IMG/VR virus record: IMGVR_UViG_3300009502_000048 | Coordinates: 1 to 64,000 of that record | Direction: 5' to 3' (one strand) | Length of the DNA stretch: 64,000 bases | DNA from: a virus | Shown here: positions 17,387 to 26,400 of the stretch, in pieces | How positions within the stretch are numbered: the stretch's first letter is position 1 | Layout: each line of letters begins with the position of its first letter | Made by a program: the position numbers and the translations under genes | The notes under the pieces: generated by a model | What the model was told of the DNA's origin: nothing | Databases searched by the model: none | The model's input: the letters and a program-made list of their open reading frames with translations, nothing else

Positions 17387-18220
17387 ATGACTAGACTAAA
17401 AAAATATATCGTTGAATTTATAGAAAACGCTGAACAATGGGAAAAAGTACAAAACAAATATCCCATGATCAAATCAGCGGTTAAGATTATTATTAATATA
17501 ACTAATATGGGATATAAAGCATATTTGGTGGGCGGAGCAATTCGTGATATAGTTTTGGGCGATGAACCACATGATGTTGATATTTGTGGAAACGCTTCAT
17601 TGGATGAAATACGAAAAATGTTTGATACATACGATTTGAGCGGAGAAGAATTTGGTATTATTGGCATTAAACTTGATGGACACACATATGAATATGCTCA
17701 ATTCAGATCAGACGGTAAATATGCTGATGGCCGTAAACCAGAAACTATAAAAATTGAAATGTCATTCAAAGAGGATGCTGCAAGACGAGATTTTAGCATT
17801 AACGCACTTGCCATTGATAAAGATGGCAATATTATCGACTATTTTGATGGTCAAAAGGACATAAAAAATAAAATAATCAGAGCCGTTGGTGATCCGGAAA
17901 AAAGATTTGAGGAAGATCACCTACGAATATTGAGAGCTGCCCGTTTTGCGGCAAAACTAGGATTTACTATTGACAAAGATACAAAAGCCGCTGCAAAAAA
18001 ACTGTCATCTCACATCACTAAATTATCCCCCGAAAGAATCAAAGATGAAATTATTAAGGCGGCATCACAAGAAGGTAGTAAGTTTGCTGATTATATTTTA
18101 CAACTAGATGAATTAGGAATATTAGAAATCATTTTACCGGAAATAACTAAACAAAAAGGTTATGAACATCATATAGAACATCATCCCGAAGGGGCATATG
18201 TTAGAAAAATATTAAAATAA
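17387..18220 (+). CDS. CCA-adding enzyme, nucleotidyltransferase half
   Basis: 277 residues. MTRLKKYIVEF at the start fits the targeting pattern (I-V-E). The nucleotidyltransferase core is clear: LVGGAIRDIVLG near residue 45, then the catalytic HDVDI, ARRDFSINALAID, and the RNA-binding helices RILRAARFAAKLGF. The conserved sequence stops abruptly after EHHPEG and ends in a short foreign tail (AYVRKILK). The HD half is encoded separately at 19132. Together they equal one class II tRNA nucleotidyltransferase. Confidence 0.8.
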   Translation: MTRLKKYIVEFIENAEQWEKVQNKYPMIKSAVKIIINITNMGYKAYLVGGAIRDIVLGDEPHDVDICGNASLDEIRKMFDTYDLSGEEFGIIGIKLDGHTYEYAQFRSDGKYADGRKPETIKIEMSFKEDAARRDFSINALAIDKDGNIIDYFDGQKDIKNKIIRAVGDPEKRFEEDHLRILRAARFAAKLGFTIDKDTKAAAKKLSSHITKLSPERIKDEIIKAASQEGSKFADYILQLDELGILEIILPEITKQKGYEHHIEHHPEGAYVRKILK

Positions 18221-18254
18221 TTTTTTACTTTCGTGTAATAATACTGTAAGATTT

Positions 18255-18262
18255 TATAAATA
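18255..18262 (+). promoter_or_regulatory. T4-type late promoter for the inserted endonuclease
   Basis: TATAAATA followed by GTATTAGGAGG and an ATG at 18282. The leader would be only about 15 bases. T4-family homing endonuclease genes often carry their own late promoter. Confidence 0.7.
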
Positions 18263-18281
18263 GTATTAGGAGGTTTATTAC

Positions 18282-19178
18282 ATGAAACAAGATGAAAATT
18301 TAAAAATATTTTTAATTGACCTAATAGATAAACAGAAATTTAGATTTTGTAGAACAATTAAAGAGAAATACATTGATATAGAAAGAGAAATAAAAGAAAA
18401 CACATCTTTTTTTAATAGTGAAGTATCTCTAGCAGAAAGAATATATTGCATATTAAATGATATTAAGAATATTACCGTATGTCCTATATGTGAGAAAAAG
18501 GTAGTATATAGGAATTATACACTTGGATACCGTAAGCATTGTTCATCCCGATGTTCACAATTGGATGAAAAAACAAAAGAAAAGTATAAAAAAACATATA
18601 ATGAAAAATATGGTGAAAATGTTGATTGTAACTTTAAATTGAAGGATTTTTACAAAAAACAAAAAGTTATATTAAAAGAACGATATGGGGTGGAAAATGT
18701 TTCACAAATTGAGAATGTTAAAAATACTAAAAGAATTACATTTCAAAAAAATCATGGTGATATACCACATCCATTATGGGGTAACACATGGTATGATTTT
18801 ATAACACCTTCTGGAATAAAATTTAAAATACAAGGATATGAAAGGTTTGCATTACCAATTCTTATAAATAAATATGGTGAATGTAATATCTTAATAGACT
18901 ACAAAAGTATAAAAAATAAAATAGGCGAGATAACATATGTTGAAAATGATAAAAAATACCGCTATTATCCAGATTTTTTTATCATTTCAGAAAATAAAAT
19001 AATAGAAGTAAAATCAAAATTCACATTGGAACAACATCTGGATAATTTAAAAAATAAAATGTGTGAATGTTTAAACCGTGGCTATAAATTTGAAATAATT
19101 ATATTTGATTATAAAGGAAATGATATTACACATGAACAGGACATTAAACGAATCCTTAAAAAAATTGGGGCCACCTGA
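18282..19178 (+). CDS. Homing endonuclease inserted in the CCA-enzyme gene
   Basis: 298 residues. Residues 66-90 hold a zinc ribbon (VCPICEKKV...HCSSRCSQ). The C-terminal nuclease core is RYYPDFFIISENKIIEVKSKF, a PD-(D/E)XK pattern seen in phage homing endonucleases. The 3' end runs past the start of the HD-domain gene in another frame. A strong AGGAGG ribosome site and own late promoter precede it. Confidence 0.8.
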   Translation: MKQDENLKIFLIDLIDKQKFRFCRTIKEKYIDIEREIKENTSFFNSEVSLAERIYCILNDIKNITVCPICEKKVVYRNYTLGYRKHCSSRCSQLDEKTKEKYKKTYNEKYGENVDCNFKLKDFYKKQKVILKERYGVENVSQIENVKNTKRITFQKNHGDIPHPLWGNTWYDFITPSGIKFKIQGYERFALPILINKYGECNILIDYKSIKNKIGEITYVENDKKYRYYPDFFIISENKIIEVKSKFTLEQHLDNLKNKMCECLNRGYKFEIIIFDYKGNDITHEQDIKRILKKIGAT

Positions 19179-19860
19179 ACCATATGATCCAAAAAACCCC
19201 GAACATAGTGATCCAACAAAATATGTATTATATCAAGGAACTGTATGGGATCATATGATTGCTGCGTTAAAAACAAATAAACTCGTTGATCCTATTGTAA
19301 ACCTTGCAATCCTCCTCCATGACTGTGCTAAGCCAGTCACAGCAACCATCAGAGATCATGGTGGCACGGCATACTTTGGTCATGCTGAAGAAGGAGTAAG
19401 GTTGGTAAATGATATTGCGGATAGATTGAAATTATCCAATGATGAACGAGAAAAATTGATATTTGCCGTTGGAAACCACATGAAATTTCATTTGATATTA
19501 GATATGAAACCTAGTAAGATTGCTAAGTTGGTATCTGATGACAATTGGGATGTATTGGTTGCTGTTGCTATGGCAGATAATTATTCAAGAGGAAAGGACT
19601 TCAAATATAATATTGATTTTGAACATATTGTTGATAGGGCAATTGAAGTAAAAGAAAAATGGGGCCAAAAAGCCATGAACAATGTTATAAAAGTCGTCAG
19701 CGGAGATCATATAATGGAAATAACTGGATTAAAACCATCAAAAATGGTCGGAAATATAATAAAAAGTGTTACTGATTTTGTAATAGATAACAATATCAAC
19801 CCATCAAACAAAACGGAAATGGATAATATAATTTTACAGGTTTTTAAAGAATTACAATAA
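19132..19860 (+). CDS. CCA-adding enzyme, HD-domain half
   Basis: Start chosen at ATG 19132 (AAAGGA upstream); ATG 19120 and TTG 19105 are alternatives. The conserved sequence resumes at GPPEPYDP, exactly where the N-terminal half stops. The HD phosphohydrolase-like domain shows LLHDCAKP (HD), YFGHAEEG and GNHMKFH. The first residues MNRTLNESLKK are not part of the family and happen to contain L-N-E. The two halves probably associate without splicing, as in genes-in-pieces NrdA of phage Aeh1. Confidence 0.75.
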   Translation: MNRTLNESLKKLGPPEPYDPKNPEHSDPTKYVLYQGTVWDHMIAALKTNKLVDPIVNLAILLHDCAKPVTATIRDHGGTAYFGHAEEGVRLVNDIADRLKLSNDEREKLIFAVGNHMKFHLILDMKPSKIAKLVSDDNWDVLVAVAMADNYSRGKDFKYNIDFEHIVDRAIEVKEKWGQKAMNNVIKVVSGDHIMEITGLKPSKMVGNIIKSVTDFVIDNNINPSNKTEMDNIILQVFKELQ

Positions 19861-20037
19861 ATGTATTTTTCTACACCAACTTTGAATTGTTGGTTCAGGT
19901 ATATTCATTTTTACAGATATTTTTTTATAGGAAATACCGTCTTTTCGTAATTCTAATTTTTGAATGGTTCTACCAATATAACATTTACCATTTACCACAT
20001 TAGTTGCTTTATATATTATTCCGAACGATTTACCCAT
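19852..20037 (-). pseudogene. Internally deleted GIY-YIG endonuclease remnant
   Basis: Start at 20037 behind GGAGTG. About 61 residues: a GIY-YIG start (GIIYKATNVVNGKCYIGRT) joined directly to the C-terminal helix-turn-helix (GISYKKISVKMNIPEPTIQSWC). The catalytic body and NUMOD3 repeats are missing. It may still bind DNA. The RNA-like element at 20050-20137 lies directly upstream. Confidence 0.7.
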
Positions 20038-20049
20038 GATATTCACTCC

Positions 20050-20137
20050 TATAAATAGATTGAGAAGGGACAGCAGCAATCACTCCGCTGTTTCCAGTAT
20101 GCTGAAACATCTGGATTACCTTCTATTACTATTTAGA
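20050..20137 (-). ncRNA. Three-way-junction RNA element, copy 1
   Basis: Read on the minus strand. An outer stem joins TCTAAATAG...GAAGG with CCTTC...CTATTTATA. Inside are hairpin P2 (TCCAG/CTGGA, bulged A, ATG/CAT) and hairpin P3 (ACAGC/GCTGT). It ends a few bases before the GGAGTG ribosome site of the endonuclease remnant. The same architecture recurs at 27781 and 54043 with compensatory changes. Function unknown. Confidence 0.7.
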
Positions 20138-20142
20138 GATTT

Positions 20143-21459
20143 TTATCTGCCAACCTCTGATAGATATTTGTATTTGACTTCATCAAATGTCATACCAATC
20201 AACCCATCATAAAACAGTATATTATTGTTGTTTTTGCCTTCTTTTACCAATTTTTCAATACGTTTACCAGCATATTTCTTTTTCCAGTAAGCAGATAAGG
20301 CATCAACTGAATTATCAAATTTTCTTTCACCTAAGTCTTCTGTTTTATTACATAAAAACTCATTGGTATTCTTATATAATTCACAAAAATACACACCACG
20401 ACTAAAATCATTATTGACTGTTTTGACGTTCAGTTCTTTATGTGCCATTGATAATAAACGAGGACGAACATGACTTGCTGGCCCGCCTTTTCTTGGTGCC
20501 ATCAATTCAGCATATTTGACAGGCATATTTTCTTTGATATATTTTTTTATTTCTACATAAACACTTTCTTCTGGTTCAACAGGTATCTTGCCATCAGATG
20601 GTTCACATGATTTATACATTTTTAGTCCGGTATATTGGCTTTTACCACCCTCTTTTACACTTGTATACAAGGATGTTGTTGTAACGCCTGCCAATTTCTC
20701 AGCATATTTGTTATTCCAAAAATCTTCAATAACATTGGATGTTGATAACATAGCAATCAGTTTTCCGCCGGTATAATTATATCCGAATGGTTGTGTTGGA
20801 ACAATAGAACTGGCCATACATAGATAATTCAATTTATGGTCATCCATTTTATTTTTCATTGACCAGCCAATATACTTATCTCGGCCACCAATAGAAATGA
20901 AATCAGATCCTATTGATATAACACCCAAATACATTTGTGTTTTTTTATCTCTTACAAGAAATTTGCCAAATCTACCGGGCGATTGTGACCATATAGCCGT
21001 TGAGATCATTCTACGCAATATTGTCCATGTAGTTGATAGTTCTTTATTTGTAGCATTAACAACCAACACTTCTGGTTCTAAGTCTATGTAATCATTAGGT
21101 TTTTTAGGTATCCAGATATTATTTTTGATGTCAAGAATTTTTTGTTTATCGCTTATAGACCATTCAATACCATTCAACTCTTGCCATTTACGGTATAGAG
21201 TATAAGTTTGAACGCCCATTGAAGAAACGAATTTGATATTATCTTGAAACAGTTTTTTCAATGTTTTTTTATCCATTGTATCAGATGATTGTTGTTGTTC
21301 GATTACTGTTGGTGGTGCCATAGGGAGAACATCTGGAAATGTTTCAATATTTAATTCTTTAGGTTTATTTGGAACGGTTTTTATAATAGGTAATTCTATA
21401 ATTTCCTTTTTTTTTGTGGTCGGCGTATTACCGAAAAACAAATCTAATCCTTTTGCCAT
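20143..21459 (-). CDS. DUF4338-like phage protein
   Basis: 438 residues. The N-terminal 60 residues are Pro/Lys rich. The core contains LGVISIGSDFISIGGRDKYIGW and then LNYLCMASSIVPTQPFGY, which recalls DUF4338 (LGFIGFGSA...RD.WIGW...L..V.NN..FLI.P). DUF4338 includes the Druantia protein DruA. The assignment is by motif memory. Its stop lies just upstream of RNA element copy 1. Confidence 0.55.
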   Translation of the reverse strand: MAKGLDLFFGNTPTTKKKEIIELPIIKTVPNKPKELNIETFPDVLPMAPPTVIEQQQSSDTMDKKTLKKLFQDNIKFVSSMGVQTYTLYRKWQELNGIEWSISDKQKILDIKNNIWIPKKPNDYIDLEPEVLVVNATNKELSTTWTILRRMISTAIWSQSPGRFGKFLVRDKKTQMYLGVISIGSDFISIGGRDKYIGWSMKNKMDDHKLNYLCMASSIVPTQPFGYNYTGGKLIAMLSTSNVIEDFWNNKYAEKLAGVTTTSLYTSVKEGGKSQYTGLKMYKSCEPSDGKIPVEPEESVYVEIKKYIKENMPVKYAELMAPRKGGPASHVRPRLLSMAHKELNVKTVNNDFSRGVYFCELYKNTNEFLCNKTEDLGERKFDNSVDALSAYWKKKYAGKRIEKLVKEGKNNNNILFYDGLIGMTFDEVKYKYLSEVGR

Positions 21460-21470
21460 ATATTATCCTT

Positions 21471-21575
21471 TTATTTTTTAATTTTTCCTTTTACCCAAAA
21501 ACGACTTGGTAGAAATATAATAACAACAAGAAATACCATAGCTAATATTATAAGTATTCTTCCAAGTATTTCCAT
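21471..21575 (-). CDS. Small single-span membrane protein
   Basis: 34 residues, MEILGRILIILAMVFLVVII... to VKGKIKK. One hydrophobic segment (residues 4-24) followed by a basic tail predicts an N-out/C-in membrane peptide. Its ATG is one base past the stop of the upstream gene, so it is probably coupled. Confidence 0.5.
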   Translation of the reverse strand: MEILGRILIILAMVFLVVIIFLPSRFWVKGKIKK

Positions 21576-21576
21576 A

Positions 21577-21966
21577 TTAATTTTTATTATGTAGTATTTC
21601 AAATGCTTTCTTGATAGCAACTAAATTTCTATCAAGAAATGTTTCGCCGGCATGAAAATATTTAGCATAATCATATTCATCAATAATATCAACAACATCA
21701 TGTGTTTTATCAAAATTGTTTCGGTTGATGGTGTATATTTCATTATTTTCGTTTGTAACTAACATGTCGGTTGGTGTCATTCTATATGTTCCGGCAGGTA
21801 TGCAAATCAAATAACAGGAATCATTCTCATGCGTTATAGGATATCCTTTGTAAGTAAACGACCACGGCATTCCATTTACAATATTTCCATCGTGTATTAT
21901 CCCATACGATACAAGTTCATCAAAGGTAATGGCGTCAACGATATCTGGTTTTTTTATATATTTCAT
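21577..21966 (-). CDS. Hypothetical phage protein, PGDYG-like
   Basis: 129 residues. The segment IPAGTYRMTPTDMLVTNENNEIYTIN resembles the 'PGD.iv....GE.yp...' motif of small phage PGDYG-like proteins. No catalytic residues are evident. Part of a minus-strand run of small genes behind the macro-domain gene. Confidence 0.55.
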   Translation of the reverse strand: MKYIKKPDIVDAITFDELVSYGIIHDGNIVNGMPWSFTYKGYPITHENDSCYLICIPAGTYRMTPTDMLVTNENNEIYTINRNNFDKTHDVVDIIDEYDYAKYFHAGETFLDRNLVAIKKAFEILHNKN

Positions 21967-21976
21967 ATTTACCTCT

Positions 21977-22378
21977 TTAGTATATTGTTTGTTTTTCAGG
22001 GTTTGTGAGAATACGACTTTTTGATTTCATTCGTCCTTGTTTACTTTCAACATTCGACATTCCAAATCCTGATAGTGTTGATAGTCCTTCACAAGCAAGG
22101 GCCACATTTACATATAAATTCATGGCATGATCCCTGTCTGTAATCTTATCAATGCTTTTTCGATACATAATGATACGTTTCTTCAATTGAATGTCAGTAT
22201 TCCATTCAATCATTTCCTCCGCCGTATCTAGGGCGCCTTCAATCCATCTAAGAATACCATCTAATGAAAAATATTTTAAGTCTTCCATGCCCAATGATAA
22301 TATATATCCAATTGCATGTGTTCCGTCTTTTATATATCCTTGATACTCACCATTTACTTTTATTCTGATTTCGTCCAC
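21977..22378 (-). CDS. Hypothetical protein
   Basis: 133 residues, mostly helical, with no recognised domain. Two bases separate it from the macro-domain gene upstream, so the two are probably co-transcribed from the promoter at 22926. Confidence 0.55.
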   Translation of the reverse strand: MDEIRIKVNGEYQGYIKDGTHAIGYILSLGMEDLKYFSLDGILRWIEGALDTAEEMIEWNTDIQLKKRIIMYRKSIDKITDRDHAMNLYVNVALACEGLSTLSGFGMSNVESKQGRMKSKSRILTNPEKQTIY

Positions 22379-22380
22379 GT

Positions 22381-22902
22381 TTAATCTCCTTTTTTAACAA
22401 TAAATACCCTATGGTCTAGGATTAGTTCTAATTCTTTTTCAACATCAGGCCAGTATAATTCACCATTATTACAGCCGGGCTGTGTCAACAAAACCGATTT
22501 GAATTTACTTCTTTCTATCATTTCCATCAATTCATGCGCCGACCTTTTGATAATTTCTATTTCGGCTTTTAAGGCCCAGCCAGGAATTACGTTTCCATGT
22601 AACATATTTCTTACAACGCCGGGACACCCTTCTTCTTTTTCCATATCAAATTTATCACGTTTTACGGGAAACGAAACAATATTTGTATGATTATCTGTCC
22701 ATATTATTGAAACGTGATTACCGTATTGAGCCAATATTTTTCCTAATGTTTTTTTAACAGACGGATATCTTTGTGATGCTTCAAGAGCAATACCACGCCC
22801 CATAACAGCATGTCCATTAGATGCAACAAAACCATTTGTAGTGACACAAATGGCATCAACTACACCAACAAAATCCCATATGTTACATTTATAACAAAAC
22901 AT
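22381..22902 (-). CDS. Macro-domain protein (ADP-ribose binding or hydrolysing)
   Basis: 173 residues. VVDAICVTTNGFVASNGHAVMGRGIALEASQRYP is split over the nucleotide-binding loop typical of macro domains (N-G...GRGIA), and LLTQPGCNNGELYW gives the second loop. Macro domains bind ADP-ribose and may remove it from proteins or from ADP-ribose-1''-phosphate. The presence of ADP-ribosyltransferase-like genes elsewhere in the window makes an ADP-ribose link plausible. An early-type promoter precedes it. Confidence 0.75.
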   Translation of the reverse strand: MFCYKCNIWDFVGVVDAICVTTNGFVASNGHAVMGRGIALEASQRYPSVKKTLGKILAQYGNHVSIIWTDNHTNIVSFPVKRDKFDMEKEEGCPGVVRNMLHGNVIPGWALKAEIEIIKRSAHELMEMIERSKFKSVLLTQPGCNNGELYWPDVEKELELILDHRVFIVKKGD

Positions 22903-22925
22903 TCTTTTCCTTTATTTAAAAAACA

Positions 22926-22955
22926 ATTGTATCATATTATCACTAGGTTTGTCAA
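22926..22955 (-). promoter_or_regulatory. Sigma-70 promoter
   Basis: On the minus strand TTGACA (22950-22955) and TACAAT (22926-22931) with an 18-base spacer. It overlaps the 3' end of the upstream gene and precedes the macro-domain gene by about 20 bases. Confidence 0.65.
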
Positions 22956-23468
22956 GTTTTTTACATATTTTGTTGTGGTGAATGGTGGTTTATCACAATC
23001 TTTTCTTACACCCTTAGCTACCTGTTCCTTCCATACGCAATCAACATCTTTAGGATATCCACTTCTATTCCATTCAAAAGGCGATGTGGCTATTATCTTT
23101 TTCCATTCTTTTTTATCACATAATGGATATACATATCTGAATTGAAGCCCAAAGTATTTTACAAGACCCATTGAAATTGTGACGACATGTCCTTTATAAA
23201 CTTGCCTATTTCTATATGGATAAACAACTGTATATAAATCAGAATTTTCTGGATCATCTTCAACGGATAATTCATGACATAATACTAAATCTGTTGAATA
23301 TACCATGCTTGTTTCCATATGAATACAATTGGCATCATCCAAAAAATCCATTGAAGTGTAACGTGGGAGAATACCGGGCATCAGGTAACGTATCATTCCA
23401 TGTCCTCCGCTGTCATATAAACTACGTTCTGCCATTTGTCGAATTTCTTTTGTAAAATGTACTTTCAT
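22932..23468 (-). CDS. Hypothetical protein
   Basis: 178 residues with scattered aromatic residues and no known motif. It follows the DNA polymerase gene by nine bases, so it is probably on the same transcript. No signal peptide or membrane segment is visible. Confidence 0.6.
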   Translation of the reverse strand: MKVHFTKEIRQMAERSLYDSGGHGMIRYLMPGILPRYTSMDFLDDANCIHMETSMVYSTDLVLCHELSVEDDPENSDLYTVVYPYRNRQVYKGHVVTISMGLVKYFGLQFRYVYPLCDKKEWKKIIATSPFEWNRSGYPKDVDCVWKEQVAKGVRKDCDKPPFTTTKYVKNLTNLVII

Positions 23469-23477
23469 ATGTTCCTA

Positions 23478-26400
23478 TTAGAAGAATAATTTCAAACTTT
23501 CTTTTGCTTTGACATATAATAGGTCGGTTTTACCCAATACTTTTAATAACATTTCACATTTATTCAAAAATGTTTTTTCAATCTGTCTAGTATAATCTAC
23601 TTGTAACACCGAATCAAATTCCTTTGGCCATCTATTAAAGGCCATAGCATCAAATCCAAATTTGTTTTTCTTTACATAAAGAACCTTAACTTTTGCGTCT
23701 TCCATGATATCTTCATATTTTCCTTCTAATCCTAATATTTTCAAGAGAGCCCTATAATTAGCAACACCTTTTATTTGCATTGGTGTTCCTTTTACACTTT
23801 TACCATCAGGCCCAATATATTTTTTAGTATCATGAATACCAATGTTTGTTGATATAGCCTCTGGTGGCATACCTTGTAGTTCTTTTTTACACTTAGAAAT
23901 CATGGTGGACAATTCATTATCTGATGAACCTTTGAGTATCATACTCATAATATCTTTTAAAACTGGGCGAACAACCTCTGGTGTATCAGACCGTACAATT
24001 TCAAGACCTGTAGTCTTTATTTTATCTACCGGATTTCTTTCTTCATCAACTATCCAAGCAGAATATTTCTTCTTTTTCACAAATAATATAGACTTGGCAA
24101 TGATTTCCCGTTTGAATTTTATTCTAAAATCGGTTTCTGTCGAATTATAAACGGTTCGTTGCATTTCTCTATATGCCTTATCATTTACATAATCCTCTGT
24201 TACAACGGATATATTATGAATATGATTCATAATATATTCATCAGTTTTATTCTTCCACTCAACACCATATAAATCAAAAAGCCTACCAACATTAATAAAC
24301 AACGAATCTGTGTCCATATATAAAATTAAATCAACATCTTCACTAGGTTTTTTTGTAATGTCACGTTCCATATTATTCAATACATCTAATAATGCTTTTG
24401 ATGGTTTATTATACAATTGATTTACATATCGTTCAGATGCTTTGATTGTCTGCCTTCCACATGATACGATGGCTTCAGCAATGTTTGTATTGAAATAACG
24501 TGAGAATGGGACAGCCAAAATACCATAAGTTGAATTGAGAATAATTTTTAAAGCGTTTTGTAGACCTTGATACCTAGCAATTTTTTCTTTTGTTCGTTCA
24601 AAATCTTTTCCTTTCAATTCAGGTAACGATTTTTTCATTTTTATCATTTTTTTCTTTACTTCGACACGTTTATAGAACATAGATTTTTCAACGGTTGCTA
24701 TTACGCCGGGAACGGTTGTAGAGAACACTGAACCACAAGGAGCGACACATAGGAATTTCTTTTTGAGTGCTTCTTGAAATATTTCCAATTTTCTACCAGA
24801 AAAACGAACCTTGCCAGTATCTTTCAACATATCAAATTCAGGCAAATCCCTATTCTTCATATGACTAATCATTTGATCTTCTGTGAATCCTATGATACGA
24901 CCATAGTAAGTTTCATTTGACATGTTTAGTGTAACGATGGCAGTTGGATATGAACTGATGATATCAAGGTCAATAACCCATTTGTGTAATCCAGTCAAGG
25001 GCTCTTTGACAAATGCTGCAGGAAATCCCTCTTGAACACCACCATAAAATGTTGGAGCACATAATCCGTTTCTTCTGAAATATGTGATAAGAATGCCTTC
25101 AATTAGAGCAGTCTGTGTATGATAAAATTTCATCGGAGCTTTACATAACAAGGATAATGTTTGAATCAATTTGATATAACCAAGTTTTCCTTCTATTTGC
25201 CCAACACGATAAGCATCAATAATGTTATATTCAACATATAAATCCCAATTTTCATTATATAATTGTCTAAGGTCTTTATAGGCAGAGTAGTCCACCTTAC
25301 CTTTTTCTAATTCATGGTTTGATACATAATCTAATGTGTATCGTTCTAGTTTTGCCGGTGAATACCATTTATAAACATCAAGATAATCAAGAAGTGTTAC
25401 ACCAATTATATCAGCATTGAACTCACCATCTTTATTGATCCATGTTCTTACATTACTAATCGGTGATAAATTGTTGGCTACCTTACTATCCTCACCAAAT
25501 ATTCTCAATGTACGATTGATAAGATATTGTATATCAAAAGATATGCAATTATGAACACGGACACCACTCGTTATAAAATAATTACTACTTGTTTTAATAT
25601 CACCCATTTCAACAGTTTCATCTGTTTCTTTAATATCATCTATTTTTATATAATAACATTCATCAATTTTTTTAAATCTTATTTGTGATGCTTTTTGTGA
25701 TGATGTTCTAGTATTTGTATTATACCTCATATTAGACCATCTATATGGATGGTTTAAATATAGTTTTGTTTCATCATATTCAATAAATCTCATGGTATTC
25801 TTACTTCGTGTAACAAATATACCATTCCATAAACAAAGGTCGTATAGTTTATCAATACCATCGGATGTATAATCACATAGTCCCATCCCCACATCACTTT
25901 TACACCCATCACCATCCAACACACCTGATAAAAATATGTAAAATTGTTCTTTTGATAATCTACTCAAAAGAGTTAAATTCAATGTTTTCTCACCGGCTTC
26001 ATTATATATATAATCATAAACATCCTTGATTATAGAATGTTTTATATGGCGACTATATCCTTTTTTCCTATCACCACATATACTTGTTGTTACATAAGGT
26101 AATTGTTCTAATAATTCCGTATTTGATTGATATATTCTATACCCCTCACATTGTCGTGTCTTATCTCTCATTGATCCGTCTGTATAAATCAAACCGGCCA
26201 TATATAATAAATTATTATCAATATCAATATTATCATTTTTATTTAAATCGAAAGGAACTTGAACAAAACAGGATTTATCTAAAAAAGGTATATCACTAAC
26301 TTTCATATCCCCTTCATTTAGTATTTGTTTATTTTTACGATTTTCAGATAATTTTGTATACTTATTATTATCAATGTATTTTATAGGTATTACATGATCT

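Noticed and set aside
18190-19180. Group I intron inside the CCA-enzyme gene
   Set aside because: There is no room for the intron core outside the endonuclease frame, and the junction does not have the usual U before the 5' splice site. Separate proteins are the simpler reading.
20050-20057. Plus-strand TATAAATA in RNA element copies 1 and 3
   Set aside because: It is the complement of the conserved 3' outer arm. No plus-strand gene follows, so it is not called as a promoter.
20050-20137. Hammerhead, hairpin or twister ribozyme
   Set aside because: The invariant core sequences of these classes are not present on either strand. The fold is reported without a class name.
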